Shown piece after piece: positions 22,171 through 34,298 of a DNA stretch of 64,000 bases. The stretch lies in assembly GCA_902702965.1 (NCBI GenBank), contig CACRXP010000714.1, positions 162,930-226,929 on the forward strand, written 5' to 3'. Below the pieces are notes generated by a model. It saw nothing but the letters and a program-made list of their open reading frames with translations. It did not search any database and was not told the origin of the DNA. The translations under genes and the position numbers were made by a program. The stretch's first letter is position 1; every line of letters starts with the position of its first letter. The stretch comes from Spirometra erinaceieuropaei. Lineage: Eukaryota; Platyhelminthes; Cestoda; Diphyllobothriidea; Diphyllobothriidae.

Positions 22171-22549
22171 GTAAGAAGACCGTCAGAGGCACTTCTCCCT
22201 ATTGAAGGTTATCCATACCATCGCGTAGTAATGACATTTATAATGGTCAGTACTCAGCCTGTTTGGGTCAGTTGTCCCCTCTATCCCCTAGTCAAGGAGA
22301 CAGGTTGTGCAAGCATGGCTGGGATTTTGATGGTCAACTAGACAGTCCGTTGCGTCGCAATACCAGTGAGGCGGTCCACGCAGACATGTAGTCGACATGA
22401 GCATAGCGATTCTGGCGTTGATACGTCAGCAGATGAGACATCCGCGTAGCTGAAGCAGGGCTGAATCCTGCAGTGGTTAGGAGTTTGTTGGGGACAGGGA
22501 CTACTCTGCTTCCAACAACAATCATCTCCCAATGAAAGGGTTAACCCGG

Positions 22550-25500
22550 GTTTCTGGAGACGATTGTGGCCACAGGTCAGATTTGAAATAAGACCTTCGT
22601 CTACATTTACTCACACCTGCTCTTCTATGCAGGCATATAGACCAAAAAGAAACTTCCTGACATCTTCCCCATCAGTGGGAGCAGTCAAATGGGCTGCATT
22701 ATAAACAGGCCAGTAAAATCCATCCCTCAGTCATGCATCTGCAGACGGTTAAGTGGATGTATCATCCAACTGTCTCTAAAAGTGTTGTTTTGACTCGGAG
22801 AGCAGAACACAACAACATGGCGCAGGCGGGAAATTGTGCTACCGCAAACACGGCCCAAAATTTGGGGTCGCAGTATAATTCCTGCAATCTTCGCAGGCCA
22901 TGTTTACTGTGTGTACCAATTAGAATCCAGACGGATTTGACAGACTGACAAGGAAGCGGCAAACATCACTAAAACCAGCAAGAGGTCAATTCTCAAAGGC
23001 TTAATCGGTTTCTAGTAATTCATCTACTAGTCACAGCTTTACTCAAAGATAATGGGAGAATTTCACCTTCTCCATCGCCTTCATTCACTCGGCTCCACCT
23101 CCGACCGTGAAGGATGTCACAATCAGCTTGTCACAGTAATCACGGCAGACGCTCTTAGGAACGTCGAGTCTACTTTCACTACATTCCTCGCCTAATGGTG
23201 GCGCGGTTGTAGGGCAAAAGCCGCGCGAATTGATCCACAAGCCTCGTCTGCAAATGGGACAAAATGAAATTCATACTAGAATGATCGGTGGTCCAATGTG
23301 AATGTCTTCCACTGCATGCACACATCTTACAGTACTTACTTCCATTACAATTATTAAAAAGTATGCACTCTCCAAATTAACTTTAAACAGTACAATCAGA
23401 CACTACTTCTCCTCTGATCTGCAGTTTGCGAACAACCACATTAGCAACTATGACAGCGTGATGAAATAATGTATTCTGATGACTGTTGGGGAAGCGTCAG
23501 GAATAGAGGGTGTCAAGGAGATTCAACAAGCGCGCAGACTGCAACAGTGAAGAAGTGCACTGCCAACGTCAAATCTCTCCCACGTATTGAAACTACCGGC
23601 GTACATTCATGGCTGACATTAAGGAGACACTAAGCAAGGTAACACACCAGCTCGCCCACCGCCGTAGCTCCAATGTAGCGCTGAGCTGTTGCCACGCATG
23701 CCTCCCCGAACGTCACATGTGCACCCGTGGACGTGTTCGCAGGGTTCAGCGTTCAACCGGAATAGGAGTGCCTAGCCGTAAAGGTCACTCCGTGGTATAG
23801 GCTCTCAAGGCGAATTTTAGCTTTTAAACTCAAACGACTTCAGTTGAGCGTATCTTGAATCATCTACAAGAGCATAAACTTGGTCGAATGCATAGGCTGA
23901 TGACGGAGTGTGAAGTAGGGCTGAGAATGCTACCACGTTCCGCGTTAATCCCACACAGGACTCATTAAACTGCACATCAGTCTCTCAGACACCGAGTCAT
24001 CGGTCTGAAGTCTGCATCGCTTTTGTTGACAACGGCAGTAGAGAGGAATAGGAGTCGAGGTTATCTTGTGGAAGAGATGGATGGCTGATGGAACGCCATG
24101 GGGGAGGGGTCTCACGACATGCAACCTGCCTGCACTCAATCCCGATGTCAGATGACTAAACGCCTCGGAGAGTAGACCAGTGCGGGAGGGAGACGGAACA
24201 TAAAGTGAGATCGAGGCTGTGGACTCCGTCCCCAAAACCCTCAAACGCACTTAGTTTAGTCGAGTTTATTTGAGAGCTATTTAGATACTGGCAACTAGAC
24301 TACCTATAGCAGATATGACGCGCTGAAGGCTATGAATAGGAGGGATGCCAAATGACGGCATAAATCTACCCTATCAGGGTTGGGGATCAGGCTGCAACAA
24401 CTCCTGCGGAATACGGCATCTATAGCACTTTAAACCAGATTGTATCTAAGTCCTCCTCTTTATTCCACGAAACGTAGTGCTTCGTAGAGTAACCCTTTAG
24501 TTTTGTCGTCCACCGCACACAAACATGCCTACAATCGTCCCGGAATGAGCCTTTTCACAGATTCCAGGAGGGCGAGGGAGAGAGAGAGGCGTGCGGCAGA
24601 TGCTGTGCAAGTCAGTTGTCATGGATTTATTTATTAACAGAAAAGAAATAGTAACTTCTCCATCGCCTTCATTCACACGGCTCCACCTATGACAGTGAGG
24701 GATGTCGCAATCAGCGACAGTAGTCACTGCAGACGCTCTTAGGAATGTCGAGTCTGCATTCACTACATTTCTCGCCAAATTGTGGCGCGGTTGTAGGGCA
24801 ACAGCCGCGCGAATGGATCCATAAACGCAAACGGGACAAAATGAAATTATCGGTCATGAATACAGGGTTTGAAGGCGATTCAGCAAGCACATAGTTGGCA
24901 ACAGTGAGGACGTGCATTGCCAACGTCAAATCCCTCTCACGTATTGCAACTGCCGACGCACATTCCTGGTTGGCATTAATGAGACAATTACGAAGGGGCT
25001 ACACCAGCTCGCCCAAGGTCGTAGCGTTCCTAACTCGAACTGAGGGACCGTTAATTGTGCACACCTACAGGTTGGCAAGTAACGTCAAACCCTACTAGAG
25101 CTTCTTATCTAAGGCCTCATTCATTGTTGCGGACTCACTTACTCGCCTGAACAACTGGAGCAACTATCGTCGATGGAAACAATGTGGCCGCAGTGGCCAC
25201 CTCCCTGTTCGCCTATAATGCCCTCGAGTGGTTAGCTTCAGCATGTAGCCCTAACGCAGATCATATTTGATTTCAAACCCCAATGCGCTCACAATACCCC
25301 CCCCCCGGGACAACATCGACTGGAAATTTTCATCGCTACTGCCATTTACGACCGTAGACTGACTGAATTTCCAACGATCACACCACGAGGTACAGAGCTG
25401 GAACCCACTGCAGTGTCTATCCACACGAATTTGGACGAGGACTGTACTGTGATTGAACTGGCGCTCAATTTAAACAGGGACTACTCTGCATCCAACAGCA

Positions 25501-27370
25501 ATCCTGTTCAAATGAAAAGGTTTCAGGAGATGATTTTGGCCACAGTTCAGATTTGAAATACGACCTTCGTCTACATTCTGTCACACCTGTTCTTCCATGC
25601 AGGCATATGGACCAAAAACAAACTTCCTGACATCTTCCACATCAGTGGGAGCAGTCAAATGGGCTGTATTATAAACGAGCCAGTAAGTCCCGCGGAAGAC
25701 CAGCCTCTTCACCGGTACAGCCGATGGATACGCTGGACCAAAACGAGAGCCAGATAAGGGTAGAGCAGTATCTAACCAGGTTGTGCAGAGTTCGCCTATC
25801 CCACAACAAATGCCACGCTTGGGTAGGGGGGGAAAGGCTGATGGAACGCCATGGGGGAGGGGTCTCACGAAATGCAACCTGCCTGCACTCACTCCCGATG
25901 TCAGATGACTAAACGCCTCGGAAAGTAGACTAGTGCGGGAGAGAGACGGGACATAAAGTGAGATCGACGCCGTGAACTCCGTCTCAAAATCCTTAAACGC
26001 ACTTAGTTAAGTCGCCTTTATTTGAGAGCTATTTAGATACCGGCATATAGACTACATATAGGATATATGACACGCTGAAGGCTGTGAATTGGAAGGATGC
26101 CAACTGATGGAATAAATTGACCCTATCAGGGTGGGGGATCAGGCTGCAACAACTTCTGCGGAATACGGCCTCTATGGCACTTAAAACGAGATTGTTTCTT
26201 AGCCCTCCTCTTTGTTCCACGAATACTTAGTCCTTCGTGCGCTGACCAGGCCTGCGTAAACCAGTCCTTTACTTTTGTCGGTTACTGCGCACAAACCCGC
26301 CTATAATCGTCCCGGAATGAGCCTTTTCAGCAGATTCCAGGAGGGTGAGAGAGAGAGGTGCGGCAGATGCTGTGCAAGTCATGGATCTACTTATTAACAG
26401 AAAAAATAGTACCTTTTCCCTCGCCTTCATTTACACGGCTCCATCTTCGAAAGTGAAGAATGTTGCAATCAGCGACATTAATCACTGCAGAGGCTCTTTG
26501 GAATGTCGAGTCTACTTCCACTGCATTCCTCGCCAAATGGTGGCGCGGTTGTAGGGCAACAGCCGCGCGAACTGATCCACAAGCCTTGTCTGCAAACAGG
26601 ACAAAATGAAATTCCGATATGAATGATCGGTGGTCAAATGTGAACACCTTCCACTGCATGCCGCATTTTACAGCGCTTATTTCCATTACAATTATTATAA
26701 AGTATGCACTCCCCAAAGTAATTTTAAACAGAAAAATCTCCTCTGCTCTGCATTTTGCGAACAACCGCATTGTTGCCTTTGGCAGCGTGATGACATAATG
26801 CGTTCTGATGGCTGTTGGGGAAGCGTCAGGAATAGAGGGGACCAAGGAGATTCAACAACCGCGCGGAGTGCAGCAATGAGGAAGCGCACTGCCAACGTCT
26901 AATCCTTCTCACGTATTGCAACTGCCCGTGCACATTCCTGGCTAGCATTAAGGAGACACTTACGAAGGTACAACACCAGATCGCCCACCGTCGCAGCGTT
27001 CGTAAGTCGAATGTAGCGCTGAGCTGTTGCCATGCATGCCTCCCCGAACATCAAATCTGCACCCACGGACGTGTTCGGGTGGTACAACGTTCGACTCGTC
27101 ATCACTTTGAATCGGAATAAGAACACCTAACGGTAAAGGTCATTCCGTGGCATAGGCTCTCAGGGCAAATTTTAGTGTTTAAGTGCAAGAGACATCAGGC
27201 GAGGGTTCCTTGGGCCATCTACAAGAGCATAAACTTGGTCGAATGCATAAGCTGCTATCGGAGTGTGAAGTAGGGCTGAGAATCCAACGAAGTTCCGCGT
27301 TATTCCCACGCAGGGCTCACCAAACTGCACATCAGCCTCTCAGACACCGTAACAGCTCTGTGAAATGTGC
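22550..27370. repeat. Cluster of locally duplicated segments in block X
   Basis: Three segment types recur. Type a: 22550-22720 and 25515-25690, with CTTCCTGACATCTTCC and GGGAGCAGTCAAATGGGCTG. Type b: 23050-23980, 24640-25000 and 26385-27370, with GGTGGCGCGGTTGTAGGGCA and CAATGTAGCGCTGAGCTGTT. Type c: 24080-24560 and 25830-26340, with TGGAACGCCATGGGGGAGGG. All are in the same orientation. The frames over them are not conserved between copies, so no gene is called. Confidence 0.75.
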
Positions 27371-27744
27371 ATTGCTTCTATTGACAACAGCAACAGAGAG
27401 GAAGTAGTGCCGTTGTTATATCTTCTTGATAACTCCAGAAATCCGGCTTCATTTGGACCCCTAAAGAACAGTTCCTGGCGCCGGCAATGCAAGACAGTTG
27501 TGCAGAGTCAGAGGTAAACAGAAGAAGGTGAAGTAGAAGTGCACAGTTGGGACTCCTTATTATCACTAGCTGACTGTGAGAGCCTCTAGTACGTCCTCTC
27601 ATTAACAGTAAGGAATAAATGCGGCCCACTTCACGACCGCGTACTCCAACCGTCTGTGCTCGAGAGGACTGCAGATGACAAATGCCGAATTAAAAGAATA
27701 CACCAATAAGAAGTCGTGGAACTAGGCACCCTCCACGTCATACG

Positions 27745-28370
27745 GGTGGTCTTGAGCTAAATCGCAGGGAGATTTGGGCAAGGATTAAGGTTAGAGCTGA
27801 AAGTCAATGCTTATTTTAGGATTTGGACACGGAAAAAACGTAATCTTACAAGAATATAGCTAAATGACATCGGAATTACGGGAGGGGCTCCGTTCGGCAT
27901 GTCCACTGTTCCCCTTCTGCCCCGACCCTCCAAACACCTACCTTGGACTACTTCAACCGTCTTTCATGATCCACGCGCTCGATCTTTAAGATCATTTGAC
28001 CTGCTAGGGAGCTTTCGTAGACATCATAACTGTATCACGCTCCAAAACAATCACAGATATCCGCTGGCATGGCGGTCTGCACTATTTCCCACGTCTGGGC
28101 TTGCGGCTCACATCGGGGAAAATGGTCACAGTTTTGATTTTCAAGGAGCAGCAGTCTTACGCAGGGACACCTCAGGGACAGAATATCTCATACCTGAGGC
28201 TTGGTACTCAGATGCCAACTCCATCAACAGGCATCTACACCTTCCTTCGGCCTATGACAGCTCGACCATCGGTTTCGATTATGTCCACCGTGTGCCCCAC
28301 AGTTGCAGCAGCAATGGGAGCAGGGACGGTGACCTGCGCAGGGGTTTATAGTGCCGGTAGACTTGCGTAA
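27745..28370 (+). repeat. Block D, copy D1
   Basis: Matches 52806-53340: TTAGGATTTGGACACGGAAA, CTTCCAAACACCTACCTTGG-type and GGCATGGCGGTCTGCACTA stretches are shared. In the second locus it sits between B2 and C3. Here it sits between X and the non-LTR insertion that precedes C2. No conserved frame is seen. It merges at its right end into an R repeat. Confidence 0.8.
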
Positions 28371-28790
28371 CATCTACCTACACTCTCTCCTCCTCCCTCG
28401 TCCGAGCCCGGTGTCAAGACAGTGTCAAGAAGACCGGAGACGAGAGAGGCCGCAGGTGGATGGCTCGGACGGATCCTCACCTTGGCGTTCCACCACACCC
28501 CCTGGTCCACACAACAAATAACCAGGATTTCAACAAACACAAGAGAGATTTGGAGGCTGGCACAGCCGAAGCCGCACCTGGGCGTGCCGCCAACGCCTGG
28601 CTCGGATCCCACACTGTGATGGGAGTGCCATAATGGCCACATTAATAAGGAGCCATTGCAGCCTGACTCTCAGACCGCCTCCAGTGAAGGAGGAGGTCCA
28701 AGGTACCCCATCAGTTAGCAACCTTCCAAGCCACGGCTTTTAGCGCACCGTGATAGCTTCAAGCGCGTCAGATTGTTTATAGTGAGGAGA
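28275..28790 (+). repeat. Dispersed repeat family R, most complete copy
   Basis: It carries all blocks of the family in order: TATGTCCACCGTGTGCCCCA, GACGGTGACCTGCGCAG, GTGTCAAGACAGTGTCAAGA, GCAGGTGGATGGCTCGG, GCAGCCTGACTCTCAGACC and CAACCTTCCAAGCCACGGCT. A shorter second copy follows at about 28860-29140. Confidence 0.65.
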
Positions 28791-28859
28791 AAATGCGCTG
28801 AGTCGTCGACCTCACTCTCCCTTCCCACTCCCACACCCCAGCCGCTGTCCGAGCCGGTC

Positions 28860-29140
28860 AGCACACTGGAGTGGGGAATGGGCGAGGTGGCTGTCATGGT
28901 CGACTGACCATGACTGCGCGCGCCACGGCACGACCTGGCCACCCATACACACAAAACCAGGATTTCACACAACGGGGGTTGAACGGCGTGTCTCTCACTT
29001 GCGTGAGAGTGCCGTGGAAGTTGCTGTTGCAGCCCGTTCCCAGCCCACCAGTCCGCCACTCCACACAACACACACACAACACGACAAACGGCGTGAAACG
29101 AGAGCGGGCGTCAATCAGCAACCTTCCTATCCACGGCGCT
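28860..29140 (+). repeat. Dispersed repeat family R, second adjacent copy
   Basis: It shares the CCACCCATACACACAAAACC-type, CCCACCAGTCCGCCACTCCA and CAACCTTCCTATCCACGGCG blocks with other R copies. It is directly adjacent to the 3' end of the non-LTR element. Confidence 0.5.
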
Positions 29141-29340
29141 TGACGTGTCGGGATAGTCTCGGACTCAAGTCACCCGTGCAGTCGAAGCCGCATGGGGACC
29201 GAGTCGAGATGCGAACTTCCCACTTGCGTGGGAGGTGGCAGTTGGGTGCATGAGGTATGTGAGTGTTGATTTCTGGTGGGGTGATGGTGGTGGTGGAGGA
29301 GGTAGGGAGTGAGTGAATGTGTGGTGTGGCCGGCGGTTGT

Positions 29341-30134
29341 CTACCGCAGGTCGTCGTGGATGCGGATGTGGCCGAAAAGGCCCATGCGATGCCTGAAGGT
29401 GCGAGGGCAGTGTGGGCAGTGGAGGCGAGTGCGGTGGGTGTAGGTTGATGCTTCACGCACTGATTCGCCAGTCTCTGTGCGATGGATTCGCAAGTGACCG
29501 ACCAGACCGATGTGTGAGTTGAAGGTACGGTCGCAGTGAGGGCAGGTGTAGTCCTGATCCTCATCCCTGGAGTCAGGGGAGGTGGTGTTAGTGTCGGTTG
29601 CTGTGCGCGGGACAGTCGCCTGAGCGGCCGCCGTTGGAGTATTGGGCGAGGAGGAGTAGGAGGATGAGAAGGACGAGGATGGTGGAAGTGATGGGTCAGA
29701 AGAATTGTCAGGGTTAGTTGGCGGCGGAGAGGAGGAGGAAGAGGCAGGCGGGGGACGATGGTTGGTGCCGTTCGAGAGGCGCAGTTAATCCGAAGATGTC
29801 CAACAAGTCCGATTCGAGCCCGGAATGTCCGTTGACATCGAGGACACGTTGGAAGCGGTCGTGCGGCGGCGTTGCTTACTGGGCGAAGTTGTGATTTGCG
29901 TGCTTCACGTTTCGCTTTGGCGGTAGCGATGCGGTTGGCTTCGTAGATCGCAGCGCCTGTCCTTACTGTCCTCCTCCAGGCCGGTCGATCGAGTGCGAGC
30001 TCCTCCCAGTTGGTGGGGTTGATTTGCAGGCATTTCAGGGAGGACTTCAGGGTATCCTTGTAACGGCGAATCTGGCCTCCTTGACGGCGAGAACCCATCG
30101 CGACGTCTCCGTAGAAGAGTCGTTTGGGTAGTCG
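29341..30134 (-). pseudogene. Non-LTR element C-terminal region with three zinc fingers
   Basis: Downstream of an in-frame stop the same frame continues RLPKRLFYGDVAMGSRRQGG and RRYKDTLKSSLK, the usual post-RT region. It then reaches a first finger, CPRCQRTFRARIGLVGHLR, ending in Cys instead of His. After a frameshift near 29700, another frame shows two canonical C2H2 fingers: CPHCDRTFNSHIGLVGHLR (ends IH) and CPHCPRTFRHRMGLFGHIR (ends IH), with a stop at 29341-29343. The fingers are presumably for nucleic-acid binding. The uninterrupted frame to 29127 reads a Pro/Thr-rich shadow of this region. Confidence 0.8.
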
Positions 30135-32131
30135 CTAGTCGTCCATGCGCACCAGGTGGCCGCTCCAGCGCAGCTGAATTTGCCTCAGTATGGCGTAGAT
30201 GCTGAGGATTCCTGTCCGTTCCAGCACATCAGTGTCGGGGATTCGATCCTGCCACTTCAGCCTCAGGATGCGACGAAGACAACTGGAGTGGAAGTGGTTC
30301 AGACGACGTGCCTGCTCGGCGTACACCGTCCAAGTCTCCGCTCCATATAGTAGTGTCGGCAGGATGACGGCCTTGTAAATCTTCAGCTTCGTGCTCAGCT
30401 GAAGACCATAACGATTCCAAACTGTGCTTTGGAGGCGACCGAAGGCTTGACTGGCTTTCGAGATCCTGTTGGCGACTTCGTCATCAATCTTGGTGTTGCG
30501 GGAGAGAGTACTGCCCAGGTACGGGAAGTTCTCCACCACTTGCAGTTGGGTCCCATTCACGCTGATTTGCGGCGGCACGTTGGGGGCTGTGGCCGAGTTT
30601 GGTGGCGGTTGGTGCATCACAACCGTCTTTTGTGTGTTGATGACCAGACCGAAGTTCTCGCAGGCGGCGGAGAACAGGTCCGTGCTCCGTTGCATCTCCT
30701 CTTCCGAGGTGGTGTTGAGGGCGCAGTCGTCGGCGAAGAGGAGTTCGTGTACGGTGGTTGTGGATACGCGCGATTTGAAGTGCATCCGCCGTTGATTCAG
30801 GAGGTAACCGTCCGTCCTGTAGGCGATGCGGATTCCAGGGCGTTCGTCGCGGTAGGCGTCCATCAGCACGGCAGAGAACACGAGACTGAAGAGGGTAGGC
30901 GCCAGCACACAGCCCTGCTTCACTCCGTTGGTCACTGCGAATGCCTCTGAGACAGCTCCGTTGTGCAGCTGACGCACCATCTGAGTGAATCGCTCCGGAG
31001 AGCCGAATTTCTGCATGATCTTCCACAGTCCTTCACGATTCACCGTGTCGAAGGCTTTCATCAGGTCTACGAAGGTAGAGTACAGGTGGGTCCGCATCTC
31101 CTGACACTTCTCCTGAAGTTGACGGGCGGCGAAGATCATATCCGTGGTTCCACGATGACGACGAAGCCGCATTGGCTTTTCGGCAGAAGGCCCTGTTCCA
31201 GGTGGTTATTGAGGCGGTTGAGGAGGATTCGTGCGAAAATCTTCCCGGCGATGTTCAGCAGGAAGATGCCGCGGTGATTGTCGCAGACTTGGCGATTCCC
31301 TTTGCGCTTGTAGAGATGCACGATGGTTGCGTCTTTGAAATCTTGCGGGACTTCACCCTGACGCCACATCTCTTGGAAGAGCGCAGTCAGGTGATCCATG
31401 AGTTGGGGACCTCCGTGCTTGTAGACCTCAGCAGGGATTGCGTCCGATCCGGGTGCTTTCCCGCTGGAGAGCTGCTGCACGGCTCTGATGGTCTCCTGGA
31501 GAGATGGCGGGAGTTTGAGGTCCACGTTGGTCTCCAATTGCGGCAAACGCTCGATGGCGGCGTCGGAGATGACGGAGGGGCGGTTGAGGACGCCTCGAAA
31601 GTACTCGGCCCATCGCTGCAGGATTTGCGTCTTCTCAGTCAGGAGAGTGCTGCCGTCGGCGCTGAGGAGAGGAGCGGTGTCCTTCGTCGGCGGACCGTAG
31701 ACAGCTTTGATCGCAGAGAAGAAGTTCTTCCATTCGTTGCGGTCCGCGTAGCCTTGGATCTCCTCAGCTTTGCGAGCAGTCCAGGCGTCCTGCATCTCGC
31801 GCAGTCGTTGCTGAAGTTGGCGGCGACTGCGGTAGAAGGCAGCTTTGGTGGCATCAGTGGGGTGATCTACGTAGGCTTTGTGTAGGCGGTTCTTCTCAGC
31901 TAGCAGATTTCTGATGGCGGCGTCGTTGTCGTCGAACCAGTCCTGGTGTTGGCCAGAAGCGCGACCGAGGACGGCGAGCGCCTTCGACTGGACCGTGTCT
32001 CGCAGTTGACACCAGCGGTTCTCCACAGAGGCGTTCTCGGCGGCGGCGGCGGCGGCAGCGATAGGAAGGTTGTCTAGCCGTTGAGCTAGCTCATTGCTGA
32101 AATGGAGACGGTGAGCAGGCAAAGACAACAA
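30135..32131 (-). pseudogene. Non-LTR element reverse transcriptase
   Basis: The linker (QDWFDDNDAAIRNLLAEKNR, RLREMQDAWTARKAEEIQGY) is followed by RT blocks: [57 protein letters not shown] (catalytic Asp), [26 protein letters not shown] (FADD catalytic pair) and [10 protein letters not shown] one-base deletion near 31163 after QCGF splits the frame into two pieces. Around 30960 about nine residues usually found between QLH and NGAVSEAF are missing. A Glu-to-stop change ends the frame after RMDD. All catalytic residues survive, but the product cannot be made in one piece. Confidence 0.9.
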
Positions 32132-32164
32132 AGCAACATTCAGCTTACCTGGGCGTCGCTTACC

Positions 32165-32957
32165 TTATGGTCTCCTGCGAGGCTGTAGGCGAATACGCAT
32201 CTTCGAGATGACGAGGCGACGGTCCGTCCACCCGTCAGCACCCGCGATCGCCTTCGTCACCAGCACGTCCCGCTGATCTCGCCTCCGGACGAGGACATAG
32301 TCCAGCAGGTGCCACTGACGCGACCGAGGATGCCTCCAGGTGGCCTTCTCTCGCTCCGGCAGACAGAAGAACGTGTTCGTCAGGATGAGGCGGTGTTCTG
32401 CGCAGGTGCGGAGAAGCAGCAGACCATTGTCGTTTGAGCCGCGGAGACCGTGGGGACCCAGCACTCCTCTCCAGGCAGTATGGTCTGTGCCGACGCGGGC
32501 GTTGAAGTCGCCAAGGACAATCAACTTGTCCGCCTTCGACACAGTCACCAAGAGGGCGTGCAGGTCCTCGTAGAATTTGTCTCTGACGGCGTCGGGGTTG
32601 GTCATCGTCGGAGCGTAGGCGCTGATAATGGTGGCGAATTTGCCTCCCCAGAGAGGCAGGCGGAGGCTCATCAGGCGATCGTTGATGCCCTGCGGCAAAC
32701 AGGGCAGTCGTCCCACGATGTCATTCCGAATGGCGAAGGCGACGCCCGCGTTCCGTCGCTCTGCCCTGGGTCGACCGCTCCAGAAGAAGGTGTAGCCAGC
32801 ACCCACCTCCTCCAGTTGGCCTTGTTCGGAGAAACGGGTCTCGCTGAGTGCGCGCCAGTTCTCGCGCCACTAGCGCCGTCCTCCGCTCCGGTCGGTTGCT
32901 CCTCGTATTGTCTAAAAGGGAACGAACATTCCAGGCTGCCAGAGTGAGCGCGCTCAC
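32165..32957 (-). pseudogene. Non-LTR element APE-type endonuclease
   Basis: The ATG at 32957 starts SALTLAAWNVRSLLDNTRSN (the N-terminal Asn of APE enzymes). A deletion with frameshift near 32855 removes the residues before [14 protein letters not shown] (catalytic Glu). The second frame continues [17 protein letters not shown] (GDFN motif), [12 protein letters not shown] and [13 protein letters not shown]. The last block should read TDHR: the catalytic His is Arg (CAT to CGT), whereas the fragment at 9440-10130 keeps His. A CAA-to-TAA change at 32163-32165 then separates the domain from the RT. Confidence 0.9.
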
Positions 32958-33820
32958 CCTACCAGTCTGGTGACAACGAGTGGGGCGACGGGAAGGAGAT
33001 GGAGGAGAAGATGACGAAGGAGAAGAATAGGCAGAAGAATAGACGGAGGTAGAGGAAGAAGAGGTAGGATGAGGAAAATGGGTATCGTTGTTGTTGTTGT
33101 TATTGGTATTGTTGTTGTTTCGATTTTGATTGTTTCGACCATGTTTAGACGTCTGCGGCCCTGGCTAGCCTGGAGACGGCGTGATACCCAGCAATGTTTA
33201 GGCCACCTTTTCTAGGCCCTTCCCCTCGTGGGGGCTGGCAGTGCCATCCCTGAATAGGGCTGCCATGTGCCGTTGTGGCACCGCCGAACTCCACTTTGGG
33301 ACCACGACTTCGGGTTGTAGTGGAGAGCGACTCGAATTCTCCGTGAGCCGCGGTCTCCGTCGGCGAGGGTGGGCGCGTCAAGGCGATGTCGATATGAGAT
33401 CCATCCCGTCACCGGCTGTCAAGCGACGTGCAGAGACGAACCACGTCACGACGGTGCAGACGCAAGGTTCCATCCGACCTTCCATCCAGCGGAATCCTCA
33501 AACCCTGTGCACACGGCACTGCGCACAGGGCCCCCTAACCTGGTTTAGCCCGCCGGTCGAGACGGTTACCCGGGGTGTGGCCGCTGAGCAGAGTCCAGCT
33601 ACTTGGAGCCACAGGTGAGAGTTGAGTGCCAGCAAATGGACGCTAGGCGCAGTCTCACCTGCAAGCAAGTGAGCGACCACCACGACCATTACGTGAACCC
33701 ACCGCTGACACCCGAAAAGGGAGCGCAAACGCAATTAATCCCAATTGAATTGACGACACACAATACAGGAGGCCACCAAAACTCACAGGCGACGGCCAGT
33801 AGGACAAGACAGCGAAAGAT

Positions 33821-33888
33821 GAAAAAAATCGATCGTCCCACGGCCAACTAATTCGACTGTCCATTCAAAATTCTGATCGATTTTTTTC
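33821..33888. repeat. Short inverted repeat at the start of block C
   Basis: The perfect 14-bp arms GAAAAAAATCGATC (33821-33834) and GATCGATTTTTTTC (33875-33888) enclose 40 bp. C3 keeps the arrangement at about 53535-53606 with slightly changed A/T run lengths. Confidence 0.7.
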
Positions 33889-34298
33889 ACTTGACGCTTT
33901 GATAATGGAGAGCCGACACAGATATACGAAACGCCAGTCGAACAAGTCTTTCGATCTGGTGAACAATTCATTATCCTCGGATTATCAAACAGGATCTTTT
34001 CTCTAACCTGAGCTTGCGCAGACTGTTTCAGACCACCTGCGTCTAATCCCATGTGTACTCAATTCGAGTGAAAGCGCTCTCCCAAGTGCCTCTCCAACCA
34101 CACGCATACATACAACTCCAAAGCAGGACGTGGTCTGCAGGTCCTAGTGCTCCTTAGCCATCGTGACAATTTTCAGTAAACATATGGAAAAAATTTCTTG
34201 TCGGAATTCTATAAGCTGGGTACTACAGGAACGGGTATAGGCCCTCGATTTTCAGGTGTTAAATGACATCCAAAACGCATGGGCAAAGGCCAACTTAC

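Larger units (their letters stand above)
18951..27744. repeat. Block X: insertion between B1 and D1, repeat-rich
   Basis: This 8.8-kb stretch has no counterpart between B2 and D2, where B joins D directly. It contains an inverted ribozyme-like motif, an S repeat, the long repeat shared with the window start, a DM9 exon and a cluster of internally repeated segments. Stretches 19200-20780 and 22180-22550 hold nothing I recognise. The longest frame there (minus strand, 19725-20090) has no identifiable domain. Confidence 0.7.
29150..33700 (-). mobile_element. Non-LTR retrotransposon (APE endonuclease, RT, C2H2 fingers), decayed
   Basis: One minus-strand element: an approximately 0.7-kb 5' leader (33700-32958, with TTG-triplet and purine-rich tracts), endonuclease, RT, zinc-finger tail and a 3' tail to about 29150. 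The protein type is often labelled craniofacial development protein 2-like in invertebrate genomes. I did not assign a Repbase clade with certainty. The reading frame is broken by a deletion with frameshift (about 32855), stops at 32163 and 30132, frameshifts near 31163 and 29700, and an internal in-frame deletion near 30960. Block C homology begins at 33713, so the insertion lies at the D1-C2 junction. Target-site duplications are not obvious. Confidence 0.9.

Noticed and set aside
30429..31885. Long plus-strand open frames (173 and 237 codons)
   Set aside because: They are antisense shadows of the non-LTR reverse transcriptase, whose minus-strand frame shows all RT blocks.
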